Source of the DNA: Pseudolabrys taiwanensis | Lineage (GTDB): Bacteria; Pseudomonadota; Alphaproteobacteria; Rhizobiales; Xanthobacteraceae | Direction: 5' to 3' | Assembly: GCF_003367395.1 (NCBI RefSeq) | Contig: NZ_CP031417.1 | Span: 1,488,001-1,552,000, forward strand | DNA length: 64,000 nt | Shown: positions 20,837 through 29,290 of the stretch, in pieces | Position numbering within the stretch: the stretch's first letter is position 1 | How the letters are laid out: each line of letters opens with the position of its first letter | Notes under the pieces: model-generated | Databases searched by the model: none | What the model was told of the DNA's origin: nothing | The model's input: the letters and a program-made list of their open reading frames with translations, nothing else | Made by a program: the position numbers and the translations under genes

Positions 20837-21124
20837 ATGACACGGATAAAGACGGCGCTCGTTGCGAGCGCTATGACGATCGCGAGCACCGGCGCATTCG
20901 CGCAGACCATGGGCGCGACGGCTGGCGTCGATTTCGGCGCGCCCGCTTATCAGGCATATCAGCAACACGGGGCATACCAGGCTCGGACCGACGGTTCCGA
21001 AAGCTATGCCAGCGCCGAGCGGGTGCGTACGCCCATTCCGCGCGCAGCGCCTTCATCGAGACGGATCGATCCGCGCGTCGAAGGCGCGGGCTATGTGACG
21101 GGCGGCGGCGTTTCGCTGCGCTGA
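20837..21124 (+). CDS. Small exported protein of unknown function
   Basis: The 95-residue product has a clear signal peptide (MTRIKTALVASAMTIASTG, cleavage after FAQ). It is followed by a mature part rich in Ala, Gly, Tyr and Gln (YQAYQQHGAYQA) and a Pro/Arg stretch. AGAGGA lies eight bases before ATG 20837. I recognise no family. The low-complexity mature part suggests a periplasmic or surface-associated peptide. A strong terminator follows it. Confidence 0.65.
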   Translation: MTRIKTALVASAMTIASTGAFAQTMGATAGVDFGAPAYQAYQQHGAYQARTDGSESYASAERVRTPIPRAAPSSRRIDPRVEGAGYVTGGGVSLR

Positions 21125-21143
21125 CGGCCGCACGCTTGAAAGT

Positions 21144-21167
21144 CCCCGCTGGCCGCCAGCGGGGGTT
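21144..21167 (+). terminator. Intrinsic terminator
   Basis: CCCCGCTGG (21144-21152) and CCAGCGGGG (21156-21164) form a perfect 9-bp stem with a 3-base loop followed by a short GTTT, 20 bases after the small exported protein gene. The T-tract is weak. Confidence 0.65.
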
Positions 21168-21242
21168 TCAGGGCTGCCGCTGCGGCATCTTGCGTGTGGC
21201 CGTCGCGATTGTTTGGCGACCCATGGCGTCTAGAATGACGCC

Positions 21243-22481
21243 ATGACGCGAATCTCCCGCCTCCCCTCGGTGAACCGCCGTACGGTGCTGGGTACCGCCA
21301 TCGCCGCCGGCTTGACGTGGTCCGTTCCAGCCTGGGCACGTTCCGCCGCTTTCGAGCGTTGGGTGCAAGCCTTCCGGGCGCGCGCCATCGCGCGTGGCAT
21401 CTCCGAGGAAACCTACGACCGCGTGATGGGCCGGCTCGAGCCCGATACCGCCGTCTACGAGCAGTTTCGCAAGCAGCCCGAGTTCACCGAACAGACCTGG
21501 CAATACATCAATCGCCGCTGTTCGGATTGGCGCGTCATCACAGGCAAGCAGCGGGCCAAGGAACATGCCAGCCTCTTGGCGCGCGTGGAGAAAGACTACG
21601 GCGTCGACCGTTACGTGCTGCTCGGTCTATGGGGCATGGAGTCGTCCTACGGCGACGTCATCGACAATCCGAAATACATGCGGCCGATCATCCCGTCATT
21701 GGCCGCACTCGCCTATGGCGAACCGCGCCGCCGTAAATATTGGGAATCCGAACTGCTCAACGCGCTGCTCATCGTCGACCGTAAATGGGCGCAACCGTCC
21801 GAGATGATCGGCTCGTGGGCCGGCGCCATGGGACATACGCAATGGATGCCGGAGGTGTGGCTGCATGTCGGCGTCGACTACGATCGCGACGGCCGCATCA
21901 ATCCCTTCGGTAAGCCGGACGATGCCCTGGCCGGCACGGCGCGCTACCTCGTCGAACGCGGCAAATGGCGGCGCGGCGAAGCCTGGGGCTACGAGGTGAA
22001 GATTCCCGCCGGCCATGCCCGGCTCGCCAATAATCGCACCTGGCGCAGTTACGCGAAATGGCACGAGCTCGGCGTCACGCGTGCCGACGGCGCGGCGTTC
22101 CCGCGGCCGCACGATCAAGCCAAGCTGTGGCTGCCCGTCGCCGGCGGCCCGGCCTTCCTCGTCGGACCAAATTTCCGCGCCGTCTATTCCTACAATCCAT
22201 CGTCCAACTACACGCTGGCGCTCGTCCATCTCGGCGACCTCATCCGCGGCAATGGCGGCTTCCGCCAGCACTTCCCCGGCGGCGAACGCATCCCGACCAT
22301 CGACGAGGTCAAGGAGATCCAGCGCCGCTTGAACGAACAGGGTTTCAAGACCGACGGCATCGACGGACGCACCGGCTCCGACACCGTGCGCGCCATTGTC
22401 GCCTTTCAAAAGAAGAACGGCATCGACCCCGACGGTTATGCCGGACTGAAGCTGTTGGCTCAGCTGCGCCAGATGCGCTAG
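21243..22481 (+). CDS. Lytic murein transglycosylase (MltB family) with peptidoglycan-binding domain
   Basis: The 412-residue protein starts with a twin-arginine type signal (NRRTVLG, residues 11-17), followed by an SLT_2/MltB catalytic domain. E133 in LWGMESSYGD is the catalytic acid, and GAMGHTQWMP is the second landmark. A PG_binding_1 domain fills the last 65 residues (VKEIQRRLNEQGF, then GIDGRTG). It cleaves glycan strands to 1,6-anhydro ends in the periplasm. No MltB lipobox is seen, so it is soluble. Its stop overlaps the MFS gene stop by four bases. Confidence 0.93.
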   Translation: MTRISRLPSVNRRTVLGTAIAAGLTWSVPAWARSAAFERWVQAFRARAIARGISEETYDRVMGRLEPDTAVYEQFRKQPEFTEQTWQYINRRCSDWRVITGKQRAKEHASLLARVEKDYGVDRYVLLGLWGMESSYGDVIDNPKYMRPIIPSLAALAYGEPRRRKYWESELLNALLIVDRKWAQPSEMIGSWAGAMGHTQWMPEVWLHVGVDYDRDGRINPFGKPDDALAGTARYLVERGKWRRGEAWGYEVKIPAGHARLANNRTWRSYAKWHELGVTRADGAAFPRPHDQAKLWLPVAGGPAFLVGPNFRAVYSYNPSSNYTLALVHLGDLIRGNGGFRQHFPGGERIPTIDEVKEIQRRLNEQGFKTDGIDGRTGSDTVRAIVAFQKKNGIDPDGYAGLKLLAQLRQMR

Positions 22482-23680
22482 GCGGCCGCGCCGGCATGCG
22501 CGGCCGGCCGCTTCAGCATCAATGTCAGCACCAGGGCGACGGCCGATGCCGCCAGCATGACAAGAAACGCCGCATCGTAGCTTTTCGTGCTGTCGAACAG
22601 GGCCGCACCGAGATAGGCGCCGAGGCCGCCGAAGACCTGGTGCACCATCGTGATAAAGCCGGTGAGCGCGCCGAGATGGCGCATGCCGAAGCTCTCGGCA
22701 ACGAAGACGATGGTGAGCGGCGCCGTCACCAGGAACGTGGCGCCGAACACGAGCGCAAAGATTGCGATCGACAATGGCGACTGATCGATCATCACGAGCG
22801 CGAACACGACGATACGCGCGGCAAAGGCAATCGCCGTCGGCCACACCGGGCCGAAACGGTCGCTGAATGCGCCGCCCGCAACGACGCCGATGAGGCCGGT
22901 CAGGCCCATCACCGCCAGCAAATTGCCGGCGAGGAATGCATCGACGCCGCGGTCCTGCGAGAAGGCAACGACATGCGTGGTCACGAAGAAATCGTCGAAG
23001 CCGCAGATGGCGTAGATGACGAGCAGCAGCCAGAACTGGCGCCCCTTGGCCGCGGCAAGGATATTGAGCCCGCCATCCGACCTGGCCGATGGCGCGTGTG
23101 CCGATTGCTTTCGCGGGATCATGAGCAGCAGCATCGGCACCAGCACGATGTGCGCCACGCCGAGCCAGAGATAGATCGACTGCCAGGACATCAGCGTGAG
23201 CGCGGCGGCCAGCACGGCAATCGTCATGAGTTGCCCGACGCTCATGCCGGACATGGCGACGGCGTTGGCAAAGCCGGCGCGCGTCGGAAAGGCCCGCGTT
23301 ACCATCACGCCGACCGGGCTCATGGACGCGGCGCCGTTGCCCAAGGCGTAAATGACGCCGTACAGCAGCAAGGCTTGCCACGGCGCCACCATGAAGCTCA
23401 TCAGCCCGATGCCAATGCCGCAGACGACCAGCCCGCCCCCGAGCACAAGCCGCAGACCCGTGCGGTCCGCCAATTGGCCGGCGACGAAGGTCGCGCCGGC
23501 CGAGACAAATTGAAATACCGCGACGGCAAGTCCGATATCGCTACGATCCCAGCCGAGATCGTCGACGATCGGACGCAGCGTCAAGCCGACAGCGAAACGC
23601 GACCCGCCGGCAATGAACAGCACGAGGAAACCGGCGGCAAGAACAAGCGCGGGGCCGGCGATAATGGGTTTGCGTGACAC
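22478..23680 (-). CDS. MFS transporter
   Basis: The 400-residue protein has about twelve hydrophobic segments and the loop 2-3 signature as GQLADRTGLR, repeated in the second half as GAFSDRFG, typical of the major facilitator superfamily. The fold resembles oxalate/formate or monocarboxylate-type MFS members, but the substrate is unknown. The start is GTG 23680 with a weak GAGCGG upstream. It is encoded alone, convergent with the transglycosylase. Confidence 0.88.
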   Translation of the reverse strand: MSRKPIIAGPALVLAAGFLVLFIAGGSRFAVGLTLRPIVDDLGWDRSDIGLAVAVFQFVSAGATFVAGQLADRTGLRLVLGGGLVVCGIGIGLMSFMVAPWQALLLYGVIYALGNGAASMSPVGVMVTRAFPTRAGFANAVAMSGMSVGQLMTIAVLAAALTLMSWQSIYLWLGVAHIVLVPMLLLMIPRKQSAHAPSARSDGGLNILAAAKGRQFWLLLVIYAICGFDDFFVTTHVVAFSQDRGVDAFLAGNLLAVMGLTGLIGVVAGGAFSDRFGPVWPTAIAFAARIVVFALVMIDQSPLSIAIFALVFGATFLVTAPLTIVFVAESFGMRHLGALTGFITMVHQVFGGLGAYLGAALFDSTKSYDAAFLVMLAASAVALVLTLMLKRPAAHAGAAA

Positions 23681-23801
23681 GGCACCGCTCTAGGCAAATC
23701 TAGGCAAAGGCGTGCCGGGCGGCGCCCTGAATGAGAGTCCGCAGTTCAAACGCGGCGCCTGGATTCCCGACAAATCCTCCGCCGCAGGATCGAAGCTGCG
23801 A

Positions 23802-24752
23802 CTAGTGCGGCGTCACAACGCTGTCAAGCGCGTGCTCCGCCATCCAGCCCGTGAGAAATTCGACGAAGGCCTGCACCTTGCGCGGTATTGCGGGCGTGCG
23901 CGGATAGACCGCGAGCAGCGGCCGTGGCGGCACGTGAAAGTCCGGCAGGACGGTCTGCAAGGTGCCCTCGGCAATCTGCTCACGGACCGCGTAAGCCGGG
24001 ATGAGTGTGATACCGAGCCCGGCCTCCGCGGCTCTCGCCAAGGCAGCCGCACTGTTCGACAAGAACGCGCCGCGCACTTTCACGGAAACCGGACCACCAG
24101 TTCCTTCGAACCGCCAGATGCTGTCGTTCGGCGCTGTGTCGACGTGCACCAGACAGGCATGCTCACTCAGATCCGCAGGGGTTTTCGGTGCACCCGCCTC
24201 CGCGAGATAGTCAGGCGATGCGCACAACGTCCAATCCAGCGTCGCGACCGGGTGCTCGACGAGAGAAGAGCCTGGCGCGCCCGCCGATGGCGGGCCAGGC
24301 GGTGAAAAGGAGAGCACGACATCGAGCCCGCGTTCGGAAAAATCGTAGCTGCCGCGATACGGCGTGTTCTCCAGTAGCAACGACACGCGCAGGCGCGGTT
24401 GAGCTTTGGCGAAAGCGATCACCGCGTTGGACAGGTGCGCGGTGCCGAACGACTTCGGCGCGAGCATCTTCAATGTGCCGGCCGGCTCGAGCCGCGTGCG
24501 CACCATCGCCCGTTCGTTGGATTCGATGTCGCGAAAAACCTGCTCGCAGAATTCCAGATAAGACGCGCCCTCCTCCGTCAAACTCAAGGAACGCGTCGAG
24601 CGATTGAGCAGCCGAACGCCGAGCCGCGCTTCCAATTCACCCACGTGGCGCGACACGAGCGCGCGCGACAGGCCGAGCTGACTGGCGGCGGTGGTGAAGG
24701 AGCCCGCGCGCACCACGCGCACGAAGCTTTCCATAGTGCGAAATCGATCCAC
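23802..24752 (-). CDS. LysR-family transcriptional regulator
   Basis: The 316-residue LysR has a DNA-binding domain in residues 1-65 (ASQLGLSRALVSRHVGELE) and an effector domain of the subgroup with VRLLNRSTRSLSLTEEG. GTG 24752 is the start; ATG at codon 7 is an alternative. It is divergent from the ThDP enzyme/ABC operon across a 217-base AT-rich gap holding two inverted repeats, so control of that operon is likely. Confidence 0.92.
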   Translation of the reverse strand: MDRFRTMESFVRVVRAGSFTTAASQLGLSRALVSRHVGELEARLGVRLLNRSTRSLSLTEEGASYLEFCEQVFRDIESNERAMVRTRLEPAGTLKMLAPKSFGTAHLSNAVIAFAKAQPRLRVSLLLENTPYRGSYDFSERGLDVVLSFSPPGPPSAGAPGSSLVEHPVATLDWTLCASPDYLAEAGAPKTPADLSEHACLVHVDTAPNDSIWRFEGTGGPVSVKVRGAFLSNSAAALARAAEAGLGITLIPAYAVREQIAEGTLQTVLPDFHVPPRPLLAVYPRTPAIPRKVQAFVEFLTGWMAEHALDSVVTPH

Positions 24753-24775
24753 CCCGCGTCCTCGAGTCGCGTCTT

Positions 24776-24830
24776 ATTGTTTATTCTGATGCAACAATGT
24801 GGTTCGCATTTAGCGGCTTATATGCGCTAA
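24776..24830. promoter_or_regulatory. Two inverted repeats in the LysR/ThDP divergent promoter
   Basis: ATTGTT-N11-AACAAT (24776-24798) and TTAGCG-N9-CGCTAA (24810-24830) are both perfect in their arms and lie 33 bp apart centre to centre in the AT-rich part of the gap. They are candidates for LysR operator and activation sites. Confidence 0.45.
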
Positions 24831-24902
24831 TGTCAAAGTCTATAGTCCGACGCCAAGGACGACAGGCGGGACCCAACCCGCACGCCAATAGGGAGAGAAG
24901 TG

Positions 24903-24944
24903 GGCCGGCAGTGGGTCGACGGAGAAACGTCGTACCGGCCTTTT
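24903..24944 (+). terminator. Attenuator-like hairpin in the leader of the ThDP operon
   Basis: GGCCGG (24903-24908) pairs with CCGGCC (24935-24940) and CGACG (24917-24921) with CGTCG (24928-24932), giving a stem with an internal loop followed at once by TTTT. It lies in the presumed untranslated leader, 26 bases before the ThDP enzyme ATG, where a terminator would act as an attenuator. Confidence 0.45.
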
Positions 24945-24969
24945 GCAAGCAAGTCGGAAAGCATTTCAC

Positions 24970-26784
24970 ATGTCGAATTCTGCCAACCGCCCAGCGCCGG
25001 CGGCGAAGACCCATGCGTCAAACGACATCGCCGCCATCGACCGTCCGGTCCCGGCCGGCGTGAACGCGCCAGCCTTCGGCAGCGATATCATCGCCGACGC
25101 GCTGCGCGCGACGGACATTCCCTATATCGCCCTCAACCCGGGCGCGAGCTATCGCGGCCTGCACGACAGCCTTGTAAACTACCTTGGCAACGACAAGCCG
25201 CAGATGCTGCTGTGCCTGCACGAGGAAGCGGCGGTCGCCATCGCGCATGGCTATGCCAAGGTTACCGGCAAGGCGATGGCGGCGGCGGTGCACTCCAATG
25301 TCGGCCTGATGCACGCCACCATGGCCGTGTTCAACGCCTGGTGCGACCGCATGCCGATGCTGATCTTGGGCGCCACCGGCCCCGTGGATGCGGCGAAGCG
25401 CCGGCCCTGGATCGACTGGATCCACACCGCGCGCGACCAAGGCGCGCTGCTGCGCGGCTACAGCAAGTGGGACGATCAGCCCGCCTCGCCTGCCGCCGCG
25501 CGCGAAGCCATCCTGCGGGCGACCTGGATCGCCAACACCGCGCCGCGTGGGCCGACCTACATCAACCTCGATGCCGAGGTGCAGGAAGGCAAACTCGAAG
25601 AGCCGATCGCGCCGATCGAGACCAAGCGCTACATGCCGCCGGTCGGCGGCGCCGCCCCGCCCGACCTGATCGCGCAAGCGGCCGGGTTGCTGCGCAACGC
25701 CAAGAACGCGGTGATCCTGTGCGGCCGCACGTCGCGCAGCGTCGAGGCGTGGAAACAACGCGTCGCGCTCGCGGAGCGGCTCGGTGCGCGCGTGCTCACC
25801 GATCTGAAGATCGCAGCGTCCTTCCCGACCGACCATCCGCTGCACGTCGCCGCGCCGGGCAATATCGCGCCGCTCCCCGAGGGCCAGGAGGCGATCCGCA
25901 ACGCCGACGTCATCGTCAGCCTCGATTGGCTCGATCTCGCCGGCACCTTCAGACACGCGGGCGGTGCGCCGAAGGCCAAGGTGATCCAGGTCTCGGTCGA
26001 CCATCAGCTCCATAACGGCTGGAGCATGGACTATCAGGCGCTGCCACCGGTCGATCTGATGATTGCCTGCGAGCCCGACGCCGCGGTCGCGGCGCTCGTC
26101 GACGCGCTCGGCTCCGGCAGCGCGCCGGCGCCCGCGAGCGCGCCGAAGGAGTTCCCGAAGCTCGGCACCGACAAACTCACCGTCGATCACCTTGCCGATC
26201 ATCTGCGCCGCGCCGTCGGCGACCGTCCCGCCTCGCTGACGCATGTGTCGCTGTCGTGGAACGGCGCGAGCTGGCCGTTCCGCCATCCGCTCGATTATCT
26301 CGGCAGCGATGCCGGCGGCGGCATTGGCGGCGGGCCCGGCATCTCGGTCGGCGCGGCCTTGGCGCTCAAGGGCTCCGGCCGCCTGCCGGTCGCCGTCTGC
26401 GGCGATGGCGACTTCCTGATGGGCGTCACCGCCTTGTGGACCGCTGCGCATTACAAGATCCCGCTGCTGATCGTCGTCGCCAATAACCGCTCCTTCTTCA
26501 ACGATGAGCTGCATCAGGAGCGCGTTGCGCGCATGCGCAACCGGCCGGTGGAGAACCGTTGGGTCGGACAGCGCATTTCCGAACCGGATATCGACCTCGC
26601 CAGCATGGCGCGCGCGCAAGGCGCGGTCGGCTTCGGCCCGGTGACCGAAATCAGCGACCTGACGCCGACCTTCGAGAAGGCGATCGCCGAAGTCGAGGCC
26701 GGCAACGTCGTCGTCGTCGATGTGCGCGTCGAACCCGGTTACACTGCGGCGATGACCGCCGTAATGACTCGCAAAAGCGACTAG
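24970..26784 (+). CDS. Thiamine-diphosphate-dependent enzyme (acetolactate synthase-like family)
   Basis: The 604-residue protein has three domains in ThDP order. The N-terminal PYR domain carries the activating Glu in CLHEEAA (E85), a central NAD/FAD-like domain follows, and the C-terminal PP domain has CGDGDFLMG through ANNRSFFND (the GDG-to-NN metal and cofactor motif). ATG 24970 is chosen over an upstream TTG. Relatives decarboxylate 2-oxo acids or join C2 units. It lies 21 bases before an ABC ATPase gene and is cotranscribed with an importer, so it probably acts on the imported compound. The exact reaction is unknown. Confidence 0.85.
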   Translation: MSNSANRPAPAAKTHASNDIAAIDRPVPAGVNAPAFGSDIIADALRATDIPYIALNPGASYRGLHDSLVNYLGNDKPQMLLCLHEEAAVAIAHGYAKVTGKAMAAAVHSNVGLMHATMAVFNAWCDRMPMLILGATGPVDAAKRRPWIDWIHTARDQGALLRGYSKWDDQPASPAAAREAILRATWIANTAPRGPTYINLDAEVQEGKLEEPIAPIETKRYMPPVGGAAPPDLIAQAAGLLRNAKNAVILCGRTSRSVEAWKQRVALAERLGARVLTDLKIAASFPTDHPLHVAAPGNIAPLPEGQEAIRNADVIVSLDWLDLAGTFRHAGGAPKAKVIQVSVDHQLHNGWSMDYQALPPVDLMIACEPDAAVAALVDALGSGSAPAPASAPKEFPKLGTDKLTVDHLADHLRRAVGDRPASLTHVSLSWNGASWPFRHPLDYLGSDAGGGIGGGPGISVGAALALKGSGRLPVAVCGDGDFLMGVTALWTAAHYKIPLLIVVANNRSFFNDELHQERVARMRNRPVENRWVGQRISEPDIDLASMARAQGAVGFGPVTEISDLTPTFEKAIAEVEAGNVVVVDVRVEPGYTAAMTAVMTRKSD

Positions 26785-26805
26785 ACCGAATAGGAACGCG
26801 AAGCG

Positions 26806-27639
26806 ATGCTTTCTCCTTCTTCAACGCGAAACGACATCCTGGTCGCCAAGGACGTCATCGTCCGCTTCGAGACGGCCGAGGGCCCGATCACGGCGGTCGA
26901 TAATGTCTCGTTCAACGTGCGCCAGGGCGAGTTCCTGTCGGTCATCGGTCCGTCCGGCTGCGGCAAGTCGAGTCTGTTCAACGTCATCGGCGGCCTGCTC
27001 ACGCATCATCAGGGCTCGGTCGAAGTCGGTGGTGAGACCATCGACGGGCCGCACAAGTCGATCGGCATGGTGTTCCAGGAGGAGTCGACCTTCCCCTGGC
27101 GCACGGTCATCGACAATGTCTGCTTCCCGCTCGAGCTGATCGGCCTGCCGAAGGCCAAGCGCATCGAGAAGGCACGGACCTTCATCAAGATGGTCGGCCT
27201 CGACGGCTTCGAGAACCGCTTTCCGGGTGAACTGTCGGGCGGCATGCGGCAGCGCGTGTCGCTGGCGCGGACGCTCGCCTCCGAGCCGAAGATCCTGCTG
27301 ATGGACGAGCCCTTCGCCGCGCTCGACGAACAGACCCGCCTCTTGCTCGGCGACAAGGTGCTGCAGATCCAGCAGCAGCTGCAGCAGACCACCCTGCTCA
27401 TCACTCACAACATCACCGAGGCGGTGCAGATGTCCGACCGCATCCTGGTGATGACCTACCGGCCCGGCAAGGTGAAGCGCATCGTCGATATCGACCTGCC
27501 GCGTCCGCGCACGTCCGAAATCGTCGGCAGCGAAGCGTTCGGCCGCTATGTCGCAGAGATCTGGAACGACCTGCGCGAAGAAGCGAGCCGCGGCCTTCAG
27601 GACGAAGAAGAGCACCTGCACGGAGCATCCGGCTCATGA
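26806..27639 (+). CDS. NitT/TauT-family ABC transporter ATP-binding protein
   Basis: The 277-residue ATPase has Walker A GPSGCGKSS (near residue 50), Q-loop VFQEES, signature LSGGMRQRV, Walker B ILLMDEPF and switch His in LITHNITEA. The length and MTYRPGKVK near the end fit the nitrate/sulfonate/taurine importer class. It energises the two permeases that follow, overlapping the first as ATGA. Confidence 0.95.
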   Translation: MLSPSSTRNDILVAKDVIVRFETAEGPITAVDNVSFNVRQGEFLSVIGPSGCGKSSLFNVIGGLLTHHQGSVEVGGETIDGPHKSIGMVFQEESTFPWRTVIDNVCFPLELIGLPKAKRIEKARTFIKMVGLDGFENRFPGELSGGMRQRVSLARTLASEPKILLMDEPFAALDEQTRLLLGDKVLQIQQQLQQTTLLITHNITEAVQMSDRILVMTYRPGKVKRIVDIDLPRPRTSEIVGSEAFGRYVAEIWNDLREEASRGLQDEEEHLHGASGS

Positions 27640-28412
27640 GCGCCGCAGCCCGTCGCCGCTCCGTCTACGACTGGATGCCGGCCGCGCTCGGCATCGGGAC
27701 CGTCGTCGTCTTCTTTGCCGCGCTCGAAGGCCTGATCCAGGCGGGCCTCATCAATCGCTTCATCGTGCCGCCGCCGTCCGAGATCATCGGCAGCTTCGGC
27801 CGCGTCCTGACCGAAGAGCATGTCGTCAGCCGCTTCTTCTTTACGCTTGGCGAATGCTTCGTCGCCGGCGTGATGATCACCGTCTTCGGCGTGGCCGGTG
27901 GCGTGCTGCTCTATCGCTACAAGCTGTTGCAGCAGGCGGTCGAGACCTGGGTCGCCGCGCTCGCCGCGGCGCCCGTCGTACTGGCTTATCCGTTGTTCAT
28001 GGTGATCTTCGGCCGCTCGGCCTGGACCATCATCATGATCGGCTTCGTCGCCGCGCTGTCGCCGGTGGTTCTCAAGACGCTCGAAGGTCTGTCGGGCACG
28101 CGCAAGGTGCTGATCAACGTCGGCAAGAGCTTCAATCTCACCGGCTCGCAGCAATTCTGGAAGATCATGTTTCCTGCCGCGCTGCCGACGATGTTCGTCG
28201 GCGTGCGGCTGGGGCTGATCTTCGCGCTGATCAACATCGTCGGCGTCGAATTCTTGATCAACTATGGCGGCCTCGGCCAGCTCATCAACGATCTGGCCGA
28301 GCGTTACGACCTCCCCGGCACTTACGCGGCGATCTGCTTCGTCATCCTGGTGAGCGTCGTGTTCTTCATGTTCTTGGAAAAGGCCGAACGATGGCTGAGA
28401 CCGGTCGACTGA
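27636..28412 (+). CDS. NitT/TauT-family ABC transporter permease
   Basis: The 258-residue inner-membrane protein has about six hydrophobic segments. The coupling-loop region, around LEGLSGTRKVLINVGKSF, matches BPD_transp_1 permeases. It overlaps the ATPase gene by 4 bases and the second permease gene by 22 bases, so translation of all three is coupled. Confidence 0.93.
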   Translation: MSAAARRRSVYDWMPAALGIGTVVVFFAALEGLIQAGLINRFIVPPPSEIIGSFGRVLTEEHVVSRFFFTLGECFVAGVMITVFGVAGGVLLYRYKLLQQAVETWVAALAAAPVVLAYPLFMVIFGRSAWTIIMIGFVAALSPVVLKTLEGLSGTRKVLINVGKSFNLTGSQQFWKIMFPAALPTMFVGVRLGLIFALINIVGVEFLINYGGLGQLINDLAERYDLPGTYAAICFVILVSVVFFMFLEKAERWLRPVD

Positions 28413-29182
28413 CCCGCACGGCGCCGGCAGCGCCGATGTTTTCGCCGGTGACGCTGCTGCGCGTCGCCATCATTCTGGCGTTCCTCGCCGGCTGGGAACT
28501 GCTGTCCCGTTCGGGCTGGCTGTACCGCGACGTCGTGCCGTCGTGGCTGGCGATCGGCAAAGCTCTCGCCGACCTCTTGCTGCACGCCGACTACTACTTC
28601 AACCTCGGCGTAACCGCGGGCGAGATCGCCGCGGCGCTCGCCATCGGCGGCGTCTCGGGCCTCGCGGTCGGCATTGTGCTCGGCTCGAACAGGTTCCTGG
28701 CGAAGGCTTACGAGCCCTATCTCTATTATCTCGGCCCGACGCCCAAGATCATCTTCTTCCCGATTATGATCATGTGGTTCGGCGTCGGTCCCGGCTCGAA
28801 GATCGCGCTCGGCGTCCTGTCGTGCTTCTTTCCGGTGGCACTGTCCGCCGCGGCCGGCATGCGCCAGATCGACAAGGTGCTGATCAAGGTCGGCAAGAGC
28901 TTCCGCGCCAACACGTGGCAGACCGTGTGGAAGATCTACCTGCCGGCGATGCGCCATCCGATCATCAACGGCATCCGGCTGGGCCTGGGCGTCGCGCTGA
29001 TCGGTACGCTGCTTGCCGAAACCAAGCTGTCCAATAAAGGCATCGGCTTTCTGATCATCCAGGCCTACAGCGTCTTCGATATGCCGCGCATGTACGCGAT
29101 GCTGATCGTGCTGTTCGTGCTGGCGATCGGCGCCAATGCGCTGGTTGGGCGCCTGGGCGGATTGCACACCATCCGCCGCTAA
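28391..29182 (+). CDS. NitT/TauT-family ABC transporter permease
   Basis: The 263-residue permease starts MAETGRLTRTAP at ATG 28391, inside the end of the first permease gene. It has six predicted membrane segments and the EAA-type loop around MRQIDKVLIKVGKSF. The two permeases share the VLIxVGKSF loop, so the importer is a heterodimer. No export-signal-bearing receptor gene follows; the next gene is convergent and encodes a Pht5-like protein without a signal peptide. Confidence 0.93.
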   Translation: MAETGRLTRTAPAAPMFSPVTLLRVAIILAFLAGWELLSRSGWLYRDVVPSWLAIGKALADLLLHADYYFNLGVTAGEIAAALAIGGVSGLAVGIVLGSNRFLAKAYEPYLYYLGPTPKIIFFPIMIMWFGVGPGSKIALGVLSCFFPVALSAAAGMRQIDKVLIKVGKSFRANTWQTVWKIYLPAMRHPIINGIRLGLGVALIGTLLAETKLSNKGIGFLIIQAYSVFDMPRMYAMLIVLFVLAIGANALVGRLGGLHTIRR

Positions 29183-29206
29183 CGGTGCGTCGGCCCTGCA
29201 ATCGTC

Positions 29207-29282
29207 ATGCCCCGCAAGAACGGGGCATCCGGTCCACATATCCGGTGAAAATGTCATCGCCCGCTTTCGCGGGCGATGACAT
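29207..29282. repeat. Two REP-like hairpins between convergent genes
   Basis: ATGCCCCG-CAAGAA-CGGGGCAT lies at 29207-29228, and a perfect 14-bp stem (29251-29264 with 29269-29282) around a TTTC loop follows. The second matches in plan the hairpin at 48269-48286. They probably act as bidirectional terminators for the permease operon and the Pht5-like gene and belong to a dispersed palindromic repeat family. Confidence 0.7.
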
Positions 29283-29290
29283 AGGTCTTG

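Noticed and set aside
22058..23677. 539-codon open frame on the + strand
   Set aside because: It runs across the end of the transglycosylase gene in another frame and antisense to the MFS gene, with low-complexity His/Asp/Arg composition.
25018..26619. 533-codon open frame on the - strand
   Set aside because: Fully antisense to the ThDP enzyme gene, whose motifs are complete; no family similarity in the antisense product.
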